Shown here: piece by piece, positions 44,215 through 44,864 of the stretch
How the letters are laid out: every line of letters starts with the position of its first letter
Position numbering within the stretch: the first letter of the stretch is position 1
Source: Nemertoderma westbladi
Taxonomy: Eukaryota; Xenacoelomorpha; Nemertodermatida; Nemertodermatidae
Length of the DNA: 44,864 bases
Assembly (NCBI GenBank): GCA_032718475.1
Contig: JAUCBJ010000541.1
Coordinates: 1-44,864 of the forward strand
Direction of reading: 5' to 3'
Translations under genes and position numbers: made by a program
The notes under the pieces: generated by a model
What the model was told of the DNA's origin: nothing
Seen by the model: only the letters and a program-made list of their open reading frames with translations
Databases searched by the model: none

Positions 44215-44607
44215 ATAAAGGCCTGTTTACACGTCGCAACTTTTAGAGCAACTTTCTCGGCAACTAGCAACTTTTTTTGGAGCAACTTAATTTAATCGCT
44301 GTTTACACGTGGCAACTTTACCAGCAACTTTACCAGCAACTTGGCCGGCAACTTTTAGAGCAACTTGGCTAGTTTGACTGTAAAATAGTGGGTCATTTTA
44401 TCTACTAGCTAGTTTTTGATAATTTAATTTGATTATCCCGCTTTAATTCGCCAACGCAAATTCCTTCAAGTTTCCGTAAAAGTTGAGCAACTTTTACGGC
44501 AACTTTTTTACGTGTTTACACGGAGCAACTTGATCGGCAACCTGGGTTGCTCTACAAGTTGCCGAGAAAGTTGCTCTAAAAGTTGCCACGTGTAAACAGG
44601 CCTTTAT
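44215..44607. mobile_element. Foldback/MITE-like element 4 (393 bp)
   Basis: Inverted ends: ataaaggcctgtttacacgt at 44215 and its complement ending cctttat at 44607; near-perfect arms of about 50 bp contain gcaacttttagagcaacttt and ctcggcaact. The interior is a run of variants of (a/g)gcaactt(t/g). TA sits at both ends, consistent with a TA target duplication. No coding capacity. Confidence 0.82.
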
Positions 44608-44864
44608 AGTATAGTAATACAGTACCTCGTACATTGTGTGGTATAGCTAACTTCCCCATCATCGGAAGTGATAATAAGTTATCCAACCTGTATCATATCT
44701 ACAGTCATACAGTAGCGGAAGTATTTCTCGAGAGCTGCATGTCCTACTTTAGATGTATTGAAATTAATATCGAATCTTTACTTATTAAAATTATTTCCAT
44801 AAAACCCATTAAATTTATATGGCATCCCCCCCCCCCCCCCCCCCTCCCACTCTTTCATTCCTAT
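44608..44864. other. End of window, no gene recognised
   Basis: AT-rich; contains a C19 tract at 44826-44844. Confidence 0.4.

Overview
The window is animal (metazoan) genomic DNA. Its genes have spliceosomal GT-AG introns, it carries non-LTR retrotransposon debris, a tRNA-headed SINE, inverted-repeat elements and several minisatellites, and its intergenic DNA is AT-rich and non-coding. A complete gustatory-receptor-like (Gr/Grl) gene argues for an invertebrate, because this receptor family is absent from vertebrates. I cannot name the phylum from sequence alone.

Layout. 1-3.3 kb: AT-rich DNA with no recognisable gene and a 289-bp tandem duplication. 3.3-4.2 kb: 3' end of a CR1/L2-like LINE. 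5.13-6.29 kb (+): intact intronless Pelota (Dom34) gene. 7.8-8.4 kb (-): 3' fragment of 'LINE B'. 9.15-11.49 kb (+): intact intronless KIF9-type kinesin gene. 11.7-12.2 kb: 29/30-bp minisatellite. 12.3-27.4 kb (-): 3' portion of a giant titin/twitchin-like muscle protein gene. I resolved 19 exons with matching intron phases, giving FN3-Ig-Ig-FN3-FN3-Ig-Ig-FN3-linker-kinase-tail. Its introns hold a 2.3-kb 33-bp minisatellite, an 845-bp foldback element with poly(C) inside its arms, a LINE B insertion with target-site duplication, a degenerate retroelement nuclease-like fragment and an (ATGT)n tract. 28.2-39.05 kb (+): a five-exon, 440-residue Gr-like receptor. 39.2-43.15 kb: a foldback element interrupted by one LINE (A, minus), itself interrupted by LINE B (plus). 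43.6-44.86 kb: dispersed repeat, a reverse transcriptase remnant and a 393-bp foldback element.

Most notable result: the first intron of the Gr-like gene ends in about 3.1 kb of tandem repeats. The 86-bp unit is exactly the last 26 nt of the intron (polypyrimidine tract plus AG) and the first 60 nt of exon 2 (transmembrane segment 4). The gene therefore presents more than 30 near-identical 3' splice sites. Because 86 is not a multiple of 3 and the unit has a stop in one frame, only the most distal acceptor keeps the receptor frame open.

The named host genes are not an operon or pathway. Pelota acts in ribosome rescue, KIF9 in cilia/flagella, the titin-like protein in muscle and the Gr-like protein in chemosensation or ligand gating. 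KIF9 and the titin-like gene are convergent. The titin-like and Gr-like genes lie on opposite strands and are either divergent or nested.
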